A DNA stretch of 64,000 bases from Flammula alnicola (GCA_015499995.1 JADNRV010000178.1:40627-104626); one strand, 5' to 3'. Shown: positions 34,360 to 47,169, counted from the stretch's first letter. Made by a program: numbers and translations. The notes: generated by a model not told the origin, from the letters alone.

Positions 34360-36899
34360 TTACGTCAAGTAAAGCATCGTCCTGCGCTGAGTCGAAAAGA
34401 GAAATAGGGTAATAAACGCGCCAACCAGAAAGCCTGTAACGAGGTACGAGGCGGTCTCAGAAACGCCGGCGGACCGAATGCTTCGCCTGTCAGCGTCATC
34501 GTCCTCGACGTCTTGCTCTGGTAGAGGAGAAAGTAGGCTGATCCGCCGCTTAGGAGGAATAATCAAAGTGGCCGATTCAGCGGGGAAAGAATGATTCACA
34601 GGCAGCACCGGTGTTGACGGCACAGATGAACTAGAGGAAGACGATCGCGATAAAGATGAGGGTAGAGACCCAAAAGATAATGTGGGTGAGGGTGGCAAAG
34701 GTGTTATCAAAGGCAACGTCAAGTCTGTTGGCGCAGACGAATCGGTTGATGTAGAAGCGTCAGATGAGGAAGTGGATCTGGATACAGAAGATGGCGGCAA
34801 GGATTCATGTGCAGATATAGGAGAAGGTGGTAAAGGAATTGCCAATGGATCGATTTGAGGAGGAATCAACAGCGATATCCTTGGTGAAAACTCGGAAAAA
34901 GACACCGTCCTCGAGGACATCCCAACCGAGCGCATAGATGGGAAAAAGTCGAACGAATCCGAGTAGCTTGTCGCGAATGATAATCGCTTCAACGAAAAGT
35001 CGTTTGGTTCGCAAAGCGTCTCGATGGACATGATCGAGGAACGTGGCGAGGAAAAGGGAGACCCCAAGGATGGGATAGCAACCCATGAATGGGAGGGAGA
35101 CGGCGGAGCAGAATGTTCGTGTTCGTCCTCTTCTTCGTGAGCAATCTCTGCTTTGCGGTCCGGTTCTTCCTCGTGGTCTGTTTTTTCTGCATCGTCTTCC
35201 TCATGATCTGCATATGGCACACTCGGCATTTCTTCCTGTGCCCCTGGGTCATCCTCCGGCTCGATATCCACAACTTCTGGATCCTCGGCTGTAATAATCG
35301 TATCAGGTGCGTCGTTTGCACCGTGGTCTTGAAGACCTCCACGTTCATCAACAGCCACATCTCCCTCAATGACAGGAAGTTTTGGAAGTGAAAAGACAGG
35401 CGAACGTAGCGGTGGTGTCGGTGGTGGTGACGCTGGCTCTTCCGAAGAAGCAGACGACTTCGCTGATGAAACCTCTTGACCCTGCGTGACATCTTCTGCC
35501 GGTGGTGGTTTGAACGAAAACTGGGTAGATATGACGTCCCCAAGAGGAACCGTAACCGTCGGAATAAACAAAGAGTTACGCGGTGATTCCGGCGGAGTGA
35601 TTGGGGTTTGAAAGGAGATTGGGATTCGTGGAAGAACTGCGACGGACATCTGCAGAGAGGGGCGGCGGTGCATGGCCAGTGGGTCATTAAGCCGAGCCAC
35701 CAGAGTCGTCTCGTCAGCCTCGTCGAATTCGACTTCAAAGTCACCATCCGAATCAATTTCCACGTCATCCACGATATACCGCGATCCTTCCTCGTTCTGG
35801 GCTTTGATGGTCATTTCCAAACCATTAATAACGACCTGCAATCGAGATATCTCTTGTTTCTGCTGGGAATATTTCTCCCTGAGCTCTTCTCCAAGTGCGA
35901 GGACCATGACCTCGACGATTTGCCGGACTTCAGGATGATCTCTTACCCAGCATCCACCGGGCCATTCGGAGATGGTGATCGCAAGAGTGCGGAGATAGGA
36001 GATAGCGATGTCGAAGTCGTCTTGGACGACATTGTGGAAAAATGGTCGCAAAAATGACAGTGCCAATCTGACGGCTCCTGCTGTCGAATCTCGCAGGCGG
36101 ACGTCAATCGGGCGAGCGAGGAACATCTTTGTCATGTCGTGGCAGAATTGCTGGTAACTATGTTTCCGCTTCGTGTAATCCCATGCGACTTGATGCAAGG
36201 GATTTCCATCGATTATTTGTATATCCTTGCGCAAGAAGTAAGATGGCATCTTCCGCAGAATTTGGAGAAGGGGGATAGACGCGAGAACAGCTGTCCGAGG
36301 GACCATGCCGTACACGAGGACAGACTGGGAGTCCTGCGAGAAACGTAGCCATTTCCAGAATTGCTCGTTTCGCCTATAACCCACACCCTGGTCAGCGAAG
36401 AATAGATATAATAAATGATGAAAACAAACTCTCTCGGCGAACTCTTCTTCAGGAGCTGGACGGCGGTAGCTGCTCGGCCACCAAGAGCAGTTGCATCGAT
36501 GATAGCGATCTCTACATCCTTCTTGACACCGAGGTGGTAGCGTCTCACAGCTTCCCAGATAGCCCAGCTGAAGCTGAATGATGTTGAAATGTAAGACGAT
36601 GACGTCCTCGTTGTCCATTCCATATGTCGTGCGACCTCAGCATATGAGCCAACGACCGGCTCAGAGAACTTCACATTTGGAAGATCAACAGGAGAGCGGG
36701 CGACTTGCTCGTCGAATCTTGGGGCGACAAAGAAAGGATCTGTATCGTCCGCGAAGGGCGATCTTTCCTTCGGTGTGTACACACGGAAGAGGAATCGGTT
36801 GGCCTTGATCAGTGTATCGAAATCGATTTCCGCTCCGAAGCCGCACTGCGGTAAAGAGAGTGATATGCCTGCGTCGGGATCACGAAGGTTTGAAGACAT
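34360..36899 (-). CDS. DUF7587 protein with long acidic/Ser-Pro linker and C-terminal membrane anchor
   Basis: Two exons (36429-36899 and 34360-36373) join across a 55-nt GT-AG intron that restores the frame as KKSSPRE-RNEQFWKWL. The N-terminal domain has the DUF7587 hallmark RFLFRVYTPKERSPF and further on SSYISTSFSFSWAIWEAVRR; proteins with this domain are frequent in basidiomycetes and uncharacterised. A helical region follows (SYQQFCHDMTKMFLARPIDV, then a coiled-coil-like EEKYSQQKQEISRLQ-type stretch). About 350 residues of Ser/Pro-rich and Glu/Asp-rich disordered sequence come next, and one hydrophobic helix (LVTGFLVGAFITLFLF) lies about 10 residues from the C-terminus. This suggests a tail-anchored protein facing the cytosol. 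There is no frame damage. Confidence 0.83.
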
Positions 36900-37541
36900 G
36901 ATGTGAAAGTGTTAAGACGGAGAAGGAAAGCTGGGGAGTTCGTCAGTTTATGAACATTCGGCACATCGTCCTCATGCAAATGAGTTGTAAGATGAAACGA
37001 ACACGCACAAGCCTCTTACAATAACATGCAATATGACCTGCGTTTCGCACTTTCTGTCAGTTTAGGCAGGTCTTGCAGCACGTGTATGCAGCACGGTTCC
37101 AGCATGCCCCGGGGACTTAGGGGTGACTTGGTCTAGATGAAAGACCTCCAAGGCCGTGCTTGCAGATTAAAGCATCGTTCCATATTATAAAAATCTGAGA
37201 CTTGCAATCTGTGAATATGAGCGTTAGTACTGTTCACTACTAACTCCCAGACGTCATATAAAAGAACTCTGACCCGTGGCGCGCCCGTGATTACTTGATT
37301 CGTGGCTTTGATGTTACTGAGTGGATTTTGAGAGTAAAGCTTCTTTGAATAAACAGTTCAGTTAATTATCCCTTTGTCGAAAAGGTTTCAAGCTGTTTCA
37401 AAGTTGTCAGTAGTTTGAGCAAACGTTATTCAACGCTGACACTCAATATTCAAGTTTGAAGGCGCCTCCAAAAAATTGCCATTAGTGGTCTAGGGCTTGC
37501 GCATATAACATGTACAAATAAATACGAATACTCCTGCCAAG
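36900..37541. other. intergenic promoter region of DUF7587 gene
   Basis: No coding sequence is recognised. It lies between the start of the minus-strand DUF7587 gene and the left end of the MITE. Confidence 0.35.
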
Positions 37542-38349
37542 TAAGGTAGACGACATTCATAACCCAAGAACGTCACGTGCTCAGTGTGACAGCCTCCAAA
37601 ATTGGCAAGTTTTCACGAAAATCCATTTTATATAGGATTCTGGACGTGTTACACCCCCTTACGGGGCTAGTTTTTGTGGATAAATGTCTTGAACGCGTGA
37701 ATCAACTTCTAATTTCAAGAAATCTCAAAATTTGGGGGAGAAGAAGGCAAATACAGATTTTGCTTCTAATTAAGCCTCGTCCAGTCGCGTCGCGCGTAAA
37801 AACCTTGCTACTCTAATTATAGACCTCCAATGCCTCGAAAAAAAGTGCAGCCCTTGCTAGCACAGAGTATGGGAATAAATCCAAGGAAGAAAGGCCAGAA
37901 AAAAGAGCACAGAGTGACGAGACACATACTGCAGTGCATCTGCACGAGAGAAGGAGGTCTGTCAAATTGGAATACACATATTAACATGCAATGCTCATTG
38001 ACCATTGGGAAAGAACAACATTGTTTAATCTCACCTTATTACTGTTCACATGTCGCTCGAAATGTCATGAGACAAGAAGGACTTGCCACCACTGATCCGA
38101 GGCCATTGATAATCTTGTAACTCCTAAGGCTCACTCAAATTTTGCTCAATTCGGTCGGTCTTTCTTCACACTTATAGGCATTAACTACTTCTATGAAAAC
38201 TAGGCCTCTCAAGTGAAATTAGTGAACATAGAAGAGCTCCAAGTTGCTTCCATTGTTTCTCCGTCATTTTATTACCCGATTTGATTAGGAATGTCACAGA
38301 AAAGTAACGACACGTGACGTTCATGGGTTATGAATGTCGTCTACCTTAC
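37541..38349. mobile_element. ~0.8-kb MITE with 39-bp terminal inverted repeats
   Basis: The left end (37541-37579) reads GTAAGGTAGACGACATTCAT and on to CACGTG. The right end (38311-38349) is its inverse with one mismatch in 39 bp (CCCAAGAACG against CCCATGAACG). TA lies at the outer edge of both repeats (37542-37543, 38347-38348), so a TA duplication and an element of 37544-38346 are the likeliest reading. The interior is non-coding: a 96-codon frame at 37830 has no recognisable motif. It is a non-autonomous element, and the superfamily is inferred from TA only. No matching transposase is in the window; the termini differ from those of the 24.4-kb transposon. Confidence 0.8.
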
Positions 38350-39634
38350 ATAGTGTCACTCTAATTTCTTCCTCTCTCCTTTTGCAGAAACTTCCTAGAA
38401 AGCAGCATTGAGCTCTTTGTTCTGACGGCCTGCCAAATTCCAAGTACAATACTGAAACATACAGGGAAATACTCGGGGAAGAGGCTCGGTTTTTCAAACT
38501 AGTATCGGGTCAACACAGTGCCTCCCGTTGGTTTCTTGAATGTATAACACTTCTAGCCGTCGGGCGACTGCTTTTTATGGCTAATGAAACCTCGGGATGC
38601 CGTTATGTAACCGGATCTGCTGGGCCTCTGCGCTGACTGTTAATTATCGAGATCTGTCTTATCCAAACCAAGATTACTGGAATGTCATATGGACGACTGG
38701 CAGCACACCCCGAATCTGTACAGAATTTTCTCTCTCCATTCAATACGCCCTTGCGACTAATCACACGCCGGTCTGGTTGGTTTCTATCAGATAGCCTTTT
38801 TTCCCTTGGCAAGGATAATTTTCAATGACGCTTTCGGTGATGAAAGTCAAGTCATGTCCACGATTTCTGTTTTATCACACTCGGTCAACTCTTCAGCTTC
38901 GTTCTCCGACGTCCAGCGCTGGGCAGTGCATATACCGTGGCTGAAATTCATTTGTGACCGTGTAGTTTGGGAGCTACAGAACCTGCATCATGACCACAGC
39001 TTGGAATTTGGTGGCGTTTGAGCGGACTGTACGAGCTACATTCACCCACTGTGGCTCTTCGTCGAAATAAACCCTATGGTCATCGCTCCTGTCACCGACG
39101 GTGATCTTGTTCGCCACAAGGAGGTGCTTCCTTGCATTTATTCCCTATCTCGTCGTCCTTAAACCAAACAGTCCTGAAACGAAATGACTAATCCACCATG
39201 GAAGCCGTTTCGCAACAATGAAGGCTCTGTTACCTCGCGTTTTTTTTCTCTAAGTCCGCTCCAGGTCCGCAAATCACTTCGAGAATGGCACCTTGGAACT
39301 CGCTCGATGCTTACAGAAGATGTATCATATCTACCTGCCTGAACTGGCTGCCAGAATACCACCGAATCCAGCGTCTGTACTTATTATTATGCCACAGACC
39401 ACTCTATATTGCTCGCTTGCTCTCACAACAACTGCGCTGCTGGTGATCTGATGCAATGTTAGTACCCGTTACAGACATTTCTCTGTGTACACCTTTCCGC
39501 CTTTGGTCGGAAGTTCACCCATGTGGTACTAGCACCTCGAAGCGCAGCTGAGATTGCCCGAGAATGGCTAGAGATAGGCTTCATATAAAGTCACCTACCT
39601 ACTCTGAACCTTCATCTTTCTAACTAGCATCGAT
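38350..39634. other. gene-free stretch
   Basis: Only short, unremarkable reading frames occur. A few phrases look like decayed coding sequence on the plus strand (38880-39020), but no family can be named. Confidence 0.35.
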
Positions 39635-40315
39635 ATGTCGACTTTGACCGTGAAACGTGCTAGAGCTCTGTCTTCTGCCTGCCGTGGGGCACAGGGAGGC
39701 AGACTCGTTCACTCTTCCTCTGTTAATCAGGCACCGGCCCTCTCGTCAGCGAGCCTGGCGGGAGACCAACCCGAAGAAATTACCCTCCAGCCCATCTTCG
39801 ACATCTTCGACGCTCCTAGCAGACTCTCAGAGTCAAGCGACTTTATTCGGGGCACGTACACATCGCCGCCACAGAGAACGGTCGTGTCTGATGGTCCTCC
39901 ACCATCACGACCAGTACCCACCTCTCTTCCAAAGCCTATAATTTTTGACGGCCCAGCTCGCCCTCAAAACGGGGTCTTGGCTTTTCAAAGACGGCTCCGA
40001 GATGCTGGCCTTCGGGCACCATCACCGACAACTCGGAGCCAGCACACCCCGCCCTCGCGGCCATTCAGCTCCTCAGAGCCGTTGGTGCAATTGTTCGACG
40101 GACCTGCGCGCATAACTCGATATCATCACCAATCATCTGGATCATCTGGATCTTTTGAAAATGAGGTTCGTATATATTCCGATTATTTAGCGGCATTGTT
40201 CTAATTGCGACTATTTTCGCAGCAAAATTCCACAAAATATATATTTGCTCTGGGCTTAGCAGGAGCAGTAGGGTGCGCAACGGTAGCAAAAAACAATGAA
40301 AAATCACAATTGTGA
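39635..40315 (+). CDS. hypothetical small protein with FDGPAR repeats and C-terminal hydrophobic segment
   Basis: Two exons (39635-40165 and 40223-40315) join in phase as FENE-QNSTKYIFALG. The first ~175 residues are Ser/Pro/Arg-rich. They contain three related motifs (IFDAPSR, IFDGPARPQ, LFDGPARIT) spaced about 60-65 residues apart, each next to a Pro-rich patch. Exon 2 encodes a single hydrophobic helix (YIFALGLAGAVGCATVA) followed by a short basic and polar tail, so the protein may be tail-anchored. The Arg-rich start MSTLTVKRARALSSACRGA could be a mitochondrial presequence. No known domain is recognised. The splice sites are good and the product ends within 10 residues of the membrane segment, which supports a real gene. 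Confidence 0.6.
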
Positions 40316-40469
40316 CGTTCTCTTCACTTGACTGGTTTTTTGCACGGGATAGCAATGGATTTCTTCAGGGAAACAGGGTTATACATGGATTGTGACAATA
40401 TTAGATTTAGATAGTACCACGACGCATCAATGATACCAAAACCTCGCACAAGATGGCTTTTCTAAATCG

Positions 40470-42220
40470 TTATTCCAGGGGCATGAACCAAAGCGATCCA
40501 TAAGTGTGCGAAAAGCGCCTCTCAAGATTGACCGTTATACGGCTGTTGTCGTCTTCCATCCGACCCTTGAAAAGAAGCAATCTGATCAGGGATGCGACTC
40601 GAGCAGTCAGAACGGCAGATCTTACCGTCCAAATCCTGTGGTTCGTGACAATCTTCCTCAGGCTGCGACATCTCGCCAGCATGTGTGTCACATCACCCGA
40701 GTCAAGCGATTTTTGGATCCCGTGGTCGACATGGTTGTCCACATCTACAATGGTATGTAGCGTCTGTGAATATTCGAGATTTTTTATGAAAAACAGCTGC
40801 AGAGTGTTCATTAGTCAGCAGTTACTCTGGGAAGGCCAGCAAGGACCTACGAGCTCCTTCATGGGGATGGCAACGTCAAGACGTTCGAGATGGACGCAGG
40901 ATTTGCAGATCTCTGCTATTGACTCCTGGCTCACCCCACAGTCAAGGAAGGCCAGGCGCCGCAGCGAGAATCCAAAGAGCTCAATAAGTTGAGCGATAAA
41001 AGGATCTCCGACAACCACTTTTCGTTCTGGAAGCCTGATCGCGAATGAAAGTAAAGCAGGCGCCGAAGTTTTCAGATGAGAGAGGACAGAGGCAAGGATT
41101 GCAGGAGAGGGTGATGGCTGCATGGTATATCGTGTATCAAACGCCAGATGTCGTAAATGGCATAGTGACGGAGGTGGCATATACAGAGGACGAGTGCTCT
41201 CCTATGCGAAAGCTTTAATATTGAAGCGAAGCGCATTTAGGCAACGTACGGATGTTGTCAGGGAAAGACTTTGCAGGAGAGGCGTATGTGAAATCTGTTG
41301 AAGGACAACAACATGATCTACCTTGGGACATCCAACGACATGCAGACCCAGAAGATTCGGTAGGTGGGAGAGCATGCCCTCCAAGACGCCTTCGTGTAGT
41401 TCGTTGATCATCTATAAGCTAGTGAGGTGGCATCGAAATAGCACGGAAAGAAAAACTAACATAGAGACACACGCTCGTTAATGACTTTACAAGAGATTGC
41501 GTCCAAGAAGGAAGCAAGTCAACGACATTCCACGTAGCAAACTCCACGGAGAGACTTTGCAGCCTGTTCATCTTCAAGAGCATCTGTGCTTGATCTGTCG
41601 TGAGATTCGCGTGTATTCGAACGCTTTCCAGTCGAGGTTTATCTTGTAGCGAAGGTAGAAACATGGCCAGAACGCCTGGGACCGTGCATTTGAACGTTTT
41701 CAGGTTTCGGCACAGCCGGAGTGCGTCCCTGCATTCTCGCGCAAAGACGGGGTGTACGCGCAATTTCACGGTTGGCACTGAACGAATCTCTGTAGAAAAG
41801 GTTCAATATATGCGGTTAAATCTTATCAAGAGAACCTCCAATGCACCTATATTGCGAACATGGACTCCAAGATGAGGATGTGCTATCAATGCTGCGAATG
41901 GTGACATAGTTTCTTGCTGTTTTATCATGAGCCTTGAGACAGTCCTGGTGCTCTTAGAATCAAAAACTCACCACAGAATAACCCTTAGCCTGCCTCAAAC
42001 GATATGATATCGTGTTGTATAGCCTTGGGATGACGCCCGCGAGGAAGGATCTGCTAACCAATGCCACCGATGGGAGATCGTTGCCAGACAAAAAGCCGAA
42101 AATGAGCTCGAGCACGTCGAGATTGAGGTTATCTGCTGAAACCATGTCGCGTTTCTTCCGAAGAACCAATCCTATGATAGAGGTTTCGTGGCTGGTATCA
42201 GGTAGGATGAAGGAAAACAA
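40470..42220 (-). CDS. F-box protein with leucine-rich-like C-terminal region
   Basis: Start is at 42220 or, more likely, at the in-frame Met at 42145, giving MVSADNLNLDVLELIFGFLS and then VALVSRSFLAGVIPRLY, a standard F-box. Later exons encode irregular leucine-rich segments: IAHPHLGVHVRNI, FARECRDALRLCRNLKTFKC, a LPNLLGLHVVGCPKVDHVV segment, LCHLRHLAFDTRY, LLSFAIRLPERKVVVGDPFI, and ARCRSLRKIVTNHRIWT near the end, with a last exon ending at 40470. About six short GT-AG introns are needed (for example near 40585-40622, 41180-41210 and 41412-41460). As an F-box protein it would link substrates to an SCF ubiquitin ligase; the substrate is unknown. It is a member of a very large, fast-evolving mushroom family. 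The reading frame appears intact. Confidence 0.82.
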
Positions 42221-42518
42221 GTTGTATTATCCATGAGACCCTGGCAGAGAAGTGCGTTGCGTATTGCTACCGAAATTACGTGATTCAAATTCAAATTGAT
42301 TTTCTTGTTCATCACTTAGATTTCGGTCAGAACAAAAGGATATCAAAGAAATTCTAGTAAGGGAGACGTTGCGAACGTAAAGACATGTTGAAGGCATGGA
42401 GGGATATACTTGGAATTATTTTCAGACGACGAAGAGTCCCAGGAATTAATGTTACAACATTATTATCTTCATAACCTGTGCAAAATACATCCAAGCGAAA
42501 CAGGGAGCAAAGAAAGGA

Positions 42519-45094
42519 CTAATAACTCGGTTCTACCTCATCCAAGGCCATAGAGCGTGAATTTTCTCGAGAAGCTGTAGAACGTCGCTCTAGTGGAATA
42601 GGCAGCTCTCTCGTCACGGGTTGCTGATAAGGTGTAGGATCTGGTGATGACCTCGCACTCGAAAATATCTCCAGCTCAGGGTGCATCATAGCCAAAAACT
42701 TCTTGTTGTTCTCTTCGACGGCCTCCTGAACACGGTGTCAAAACAGGGAAATGAAAGAAGAGAGGAGCAACAGAAAAACTTACAGAGAACAAACTCGGCC
42801 AGACAAGAGGCTCGTGGAGATGCTCGTCCGACATATGTCGACTGTAGAATAGCATATATGGTCCCGCTCCGAGGTGGATGCCAGTTGGGTCTGTTAACAC
42901 CGTTTCTTCCGGTACCTATTTCGCAATTCATTTTCATCGATCTTGCACGGATAAAGGTCTAAGCCGAAACGCACCTCCGTCACTTCGTGATCAACGGTCT
43001 TCCACCAAACTCCTTCAGTGTCTTGAACATAAGAATACATCTGTTTTCTACCCGGAAGACCCGTATGTAGCAGGACAGCACGAAGGTCATACTGAATAAG
43101 AGTGTCAGCAAGAGTAAACAGTTTTGGGGCATGAGAGAAAGGCAAACGAACCTGGTACATCTGCAGTTCTGGGCAATCGTAAACATGAGCCACCTCAGCC
43201 TGTAGTTTTTCAACTTGATGGTCAATATCTACCGTGGACGCGTGTTAACGATATATGATCGATGAAAAAAATTTTAATAAAGAAAGGTCACCTTCGACTT
43301 TCCCCATAATCATCGTCATGATATCCTTGAGATGGTCTGCAGTGCGTTGCAAGGTGCGTTTCCGTACAAGATCATCACCTGGATCAGCCACTTGCTCGTA
43401 GTAGTATATTGTTGATCGCAGACTTTCAAGGGAGTCTTTGTTCTGTAAAGGGTGATGTCAGACAAAAAAAACATCCAGGCAAGCATTGATCGGAAGAGAG
43501 GGTACCTCCGAGCGTGTAAGAGTCTCCTTGTACGCCTTTAACTCCTTAATCTCATCCAACATCTTGCGTTCCATTCCTCTCTTCTCGTTCGTCAATTCCA
43601 GATTATCGAACAGAAACCGATCAAGGAAAATTATCTTTGGGTACACGAATGGATCCGGAGACGATTTGATCCCACTGGGCGGATGCCGTCTAAGCTGGAA
43701 TCCAATAACCTCCGAAGGCCTAACGATAACATCATGCGTCGACCCCGTATTGCTGTATTTTGATAGATGGTCCGATATGCAGGAGATGAGATCGTTATGA
43801 ATACTGTCGCCGCCGAACTCGACAGTAACGACCGAGCCGAGTTCCGGATTTTGTTTCGCCCTGGGTGGGAATCCATGCTTGAGTGACACATGCCCATGGG
43901 TGAAATAAAATAGGCGGCTACGGAGAAGCATTAAGACTGGAATGAACAATCTGCTAAGACTGAAGCTTACTCGGTGTCTTCGTCATCCCCGACTTGCGCC
44001 TGCAGATGTTGTTCGATGAGAGCACCGATGTTTTTCACAACCACTGCAAACTTGTCAACTATGAAAAGGTAAGAGTGTTCGAAAGTGCACACCAGAGGAC
44101 GCTTCGGCAAGTGAGGTGTGCCCTTGGAAAGGAAGGATATCCAACGACGGAATGAGTTCTTTATCAACGATAGCCGCCAGTTGAGCCAAATCCATATTTG
44201 TGAAAAGTTCAATAAGGTTCCACATCGCGCGATCTACGACGAAATTAGGAAACGGAGGGCACACAGTCTAAAGATATCGCACCTGGATGCCCACGGGGTG
44301 TGTTGTCTTCTATCATCGGCAGCCGTAGATTGGAGACTGTCAATCGCACTTGAGGGATGTAGTATAAGGCCTGCAATACCAAGGCGGCATACGCAAGAGA
44401 CGGCACATCGGGGCGTAGAGCGATAGGACTTCAACCATTCAACCAGCATGGTAAGGATGAGTAGCTTGTATAATACGGCCGAGTACATACCGTCCTCCTT
44501 CCCTAATAGACTCCTTGAAAGGAGATACATCTATATCTTCCTTGAAGTCTTGCAGGCTGGCCTGAATGGCCTTATTCAACGTGTGGTCTTCATGCGTCAC
44601 TGTAGTACCGATTGCAGCCTACATCATATCCGGTAAGACAGTCAGGATGAAGTTATCCAGGAAACATACATTACATTTGAGGGTACCATCTGCCACTCCG
44701 GGTGTGGCGCCCTTTCACTTGGACCAAACTGCGGAACAACCTGAGAGGACTCTTGCATAGACATCTGTAGCGCACGCGTCATCTCGTCATCGTCCGCCGT
44801 GAGGTCTATCACAGACGTTGAAGGCAGGGGTGTGCTCGAGGGGACAACCAGCGCTTCGGTATTCAGGCCATCCGTGTACATGGGTTCGGGCGTATTCCTG
44901 TGCTGCGTCTCCCAGCCTATGTCCAGCGCTCTGTCCCCAGCCAAGATGGCATCTGCAGCCTTCTCCATGTCTCCTTTGTGCTTCCTCAAGACCCTCCTAG
45001 CGACCTGAACATCGACATTCCCAATTGACGCTAACGTCGCTAAGAGATCGCCGTTGTCCCCCTCAAGTTGTTCTGGTTCACTCGTCAGCTGCAT
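42519..45094 (-). CDS. UBA-UIM-USP-like protein, probably a catalytically dead deubiquitinase
   Basis: Multi-exon gene. Exon 1 (45094 to about 44670) starts MQLTSEPEQLEGDNGDLLAT and carries a UBA-like segment (VRRVLRKHKGDMEKAADAIL-type) and a ubiquitin-interacting motif (EMTRALQMSMQES). A second UIM (LNKAIQASLQD) follows at about 44570. The rest has the layout of USP25/28-like peptidase C19: DVPSLAYAALVLQALYYIPQ where the Cys box should be, FTNMDLAQLAAIVDK, LVCTFEHSYLFIVDKF, VIGFQLRRHPPSG, a coiled-coil insert (DEIKELKAYKETLTRSE), and AVLLHTGLPGRKQMYSYVQD, WWKTVDHEVTEV and LGAGPYMLFYSR where the His box should be. The nucleophilic Cys is absent, and the box His reads as Gln (GRKQM). It could bind ubiquitin chains without cutting them. 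The stop is at 42519. Introns are short GT-AG. Confidence 0.78.
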
Positions 45095-45609
45095 CGCGCT
45101 GCAGTCTCTGGCCTGACTATATTAAAGAGTTTAGATGAGTATTACGCGACTATCCAGGGCAAGTTTACGGGTAGAAACTGAGATGGTGTCAAATTGAAAT
45201 GATTGAGTGCATTCACCTGATGTGTCAGCAAGTGCCTCTATTTGATAAGCCCTTGATGATGCTTAGATTCACCGGTCATCGCAAGGAACGATTCATCGAC
45301 TCATCATCTGGTTCATCGACTCATCATCTGGGCCATTTATCTCTCGCCAACTACTTTGATAAAATGCTCTCTACTACCCGGTGCAAATTTCGACAACTAG
45401 TTTCTCTCTCGTACGCGCCCCAAGACTCGGAGCCTCCTTAAATACTTTCCAGTTAAATGCCACGAGGTTTCGGCCTTCCAAGTGGGGCTCAAATGATATA
45501 GGCACAGGTCCGTGGCTCTTGTTTTCATTTTTGCCCTTCTTTCGAACCCCCACGCTAGGCCGATCTGTGAACTGCGTCTGCCACATCTGTCGAAAAGTCA
45601 ACTTCTGTC
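45095..45609. other. intergenic spacer
   Basis: This is the promoter side of the divergent pair formed by the USP-like gene (-) and the first coiled-coil gene (+). A direct repeat of GACTCATCATCTGG lies near 45298-45330. No gene is recognised. Confidence 0.35.
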
Positions 45610-46882
45610 ATGTCAGGTAGCGCCATACACTCCTTTCTTTTGCATGCCTCACTGACGAGGGCCAGGTCATCCAGGTTTTACCATAAATTGGTCAACAAAA
45701 GATGCTCGCCTGCTCGACTGGCTTGATGAGAATCCCGTGGAGAGGGAAATTATCTTCCAAAAGGAGAGCATCAAGGGGCAGAAATTCTCCAAACGTGAAT
45801 GCACCATCAAGGCCGCTCGGGAAATCTTTTCTGTTGACGCCGATATCATCATCCGACGAATTGCTCAAAAGGATCCTGCACATCTTCGTAAAAAACTTGC
45901 CGACTATTTCAGACAGTGAGTCTCCAAAGCCTTCCTTTTTCTGTTTGAGTCTCTAACTTATCACAGTTTGAAAGTAAAATATCAAAAATTCAACAAAATT
46001 ATAGGACCCGCGGCCTCTAATTCACGCTATGAAGACTTAGAAGTGGGAGGAGAAACACATAGAACAATTGGCAAGTATTTTTCCTTGTTTCCCAAACCTA
46101 CTTCAAATGTCTGATGCACCACAGTAGAGAGACTCCTAACGGACTCTTTTCCGATCTGGACGCGCCTCCATGTCTATTGGAGAACTTTGTCACACTACAA
46201 TCAATATTATTCATCCTCAAATTCCTCCCAAAAAGCTCGCAAACCGCCCCCGTCTTCAGGAGTTGTACCTTCTAAAGCCAGGACGCGATGGCAGACAACT
46301 ACCAGCAAAATGCGAGCCTCCAAAAGACTCAAACATCGTGGTGTCTCTGAAGAAGTAAGTTTCACACCACGACTCCATGTTTATAATGTCGACCAATTAT
46401 TTTTCGTAATCCGAGGTAATCGTTGTCGAGGACACCCCCACCCCGAAAGACGAGCAAGAAGATGAACATGACGATGCTCAGCCATCGGGCAGCGGTTCCA
46501 CGTTCGTTAATTTATTGCTACATAGATGTCTCGCGTTTCTCATATCCTTTCAAGTGTTCGCCAATCCAATAGCAGAAAACGCACCCAAAATGAGCTCGAA
46601 GAAGCTCCTGACGTCGCCAATGTCAAGACATCTGGTCCTTCTACTATCCTCCAGACTCACGAGCTGCAGATGGCCGAGATTCAGTTCAAACGTCAGAAGC
46701 TCGAGCTCGAAGCCCAGGAAAAGATACGCCGCATCGAAATTGAAGCAGAGGAACGGCGTCGAGTGTTAGACGACAATCGCCAGCGCGAAAAAGAGAGACA
46801 CGAACTTATGATGCGGTACATGGCGCTTGCGACTGGATCGGGAAGCAAAGAAGACGGAGCCAAAATCCCAGGAAATACATAA
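45610..46882 (+). CDS. coiled-coil protein, paralog 1 (possible Myb/SANT-like N-domain)
   Basis: Start ATG at 45610 (MS), a 46-nt intron, then SGHPGFTINWSTKDARLLDW, which resembles the Trp-spaced helices of Myb/SANT-like DNA-binding domains. FRQ is followed by a GT-AG intron and then YQKFNKIIGPAASNSRYEDL. A GC-AG intron (ATTG|GCAAGT at about 46071) leads to FPIWTRLHVYWRTLSHYNQY, a Ser/Lys-rich linker, and the long C-terminal coiled coil (LQMAEIQFKRQKLELEAQEK and on to RQREKERHELMMRYMA) ending at 46882. The same architecture, intron positions and even the GC donor recur in the gene at 49049-50494, so the two are paralogs. No function is known to me. The Myb-like plus coiled-coil layout suggests a DNA-binding or transposon-derived regulator. 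An intron near 46495-46550 is the least certain join. Confidence 0.65.
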
Positions 46883-47169
46883 TACATAAGTTGTTTCTCT
46901 TTCCATGCAAGGTGTCGTAGCATTCACTAGCTCCACAAAAGTTGTACCTACCATTCAAGATACGTGTAATCGTCCCAAGACTCAAATATCATATTTTTCG
47001 TTGCAATAGAGGGAGCCTGATTTATGGTTTTTGCTACTTAAAGTTCCTCAGGACTCCTGTCAAGTAACGTTATGGCATATCGACTCCGCCGAACTGCGCA
47101 TTGCCTCGTCGAAATGGTGGACCTTGGGGTTTCGATGTTGGTGGTGTTCAAACACAATTTAAATAGAAA
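46883..47169. other. short spacer
   Basis: This is the 3' region of paralog 1 and of the F-box relic (tail to tail). Nothing else is recognised. Confidence 0.35.
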
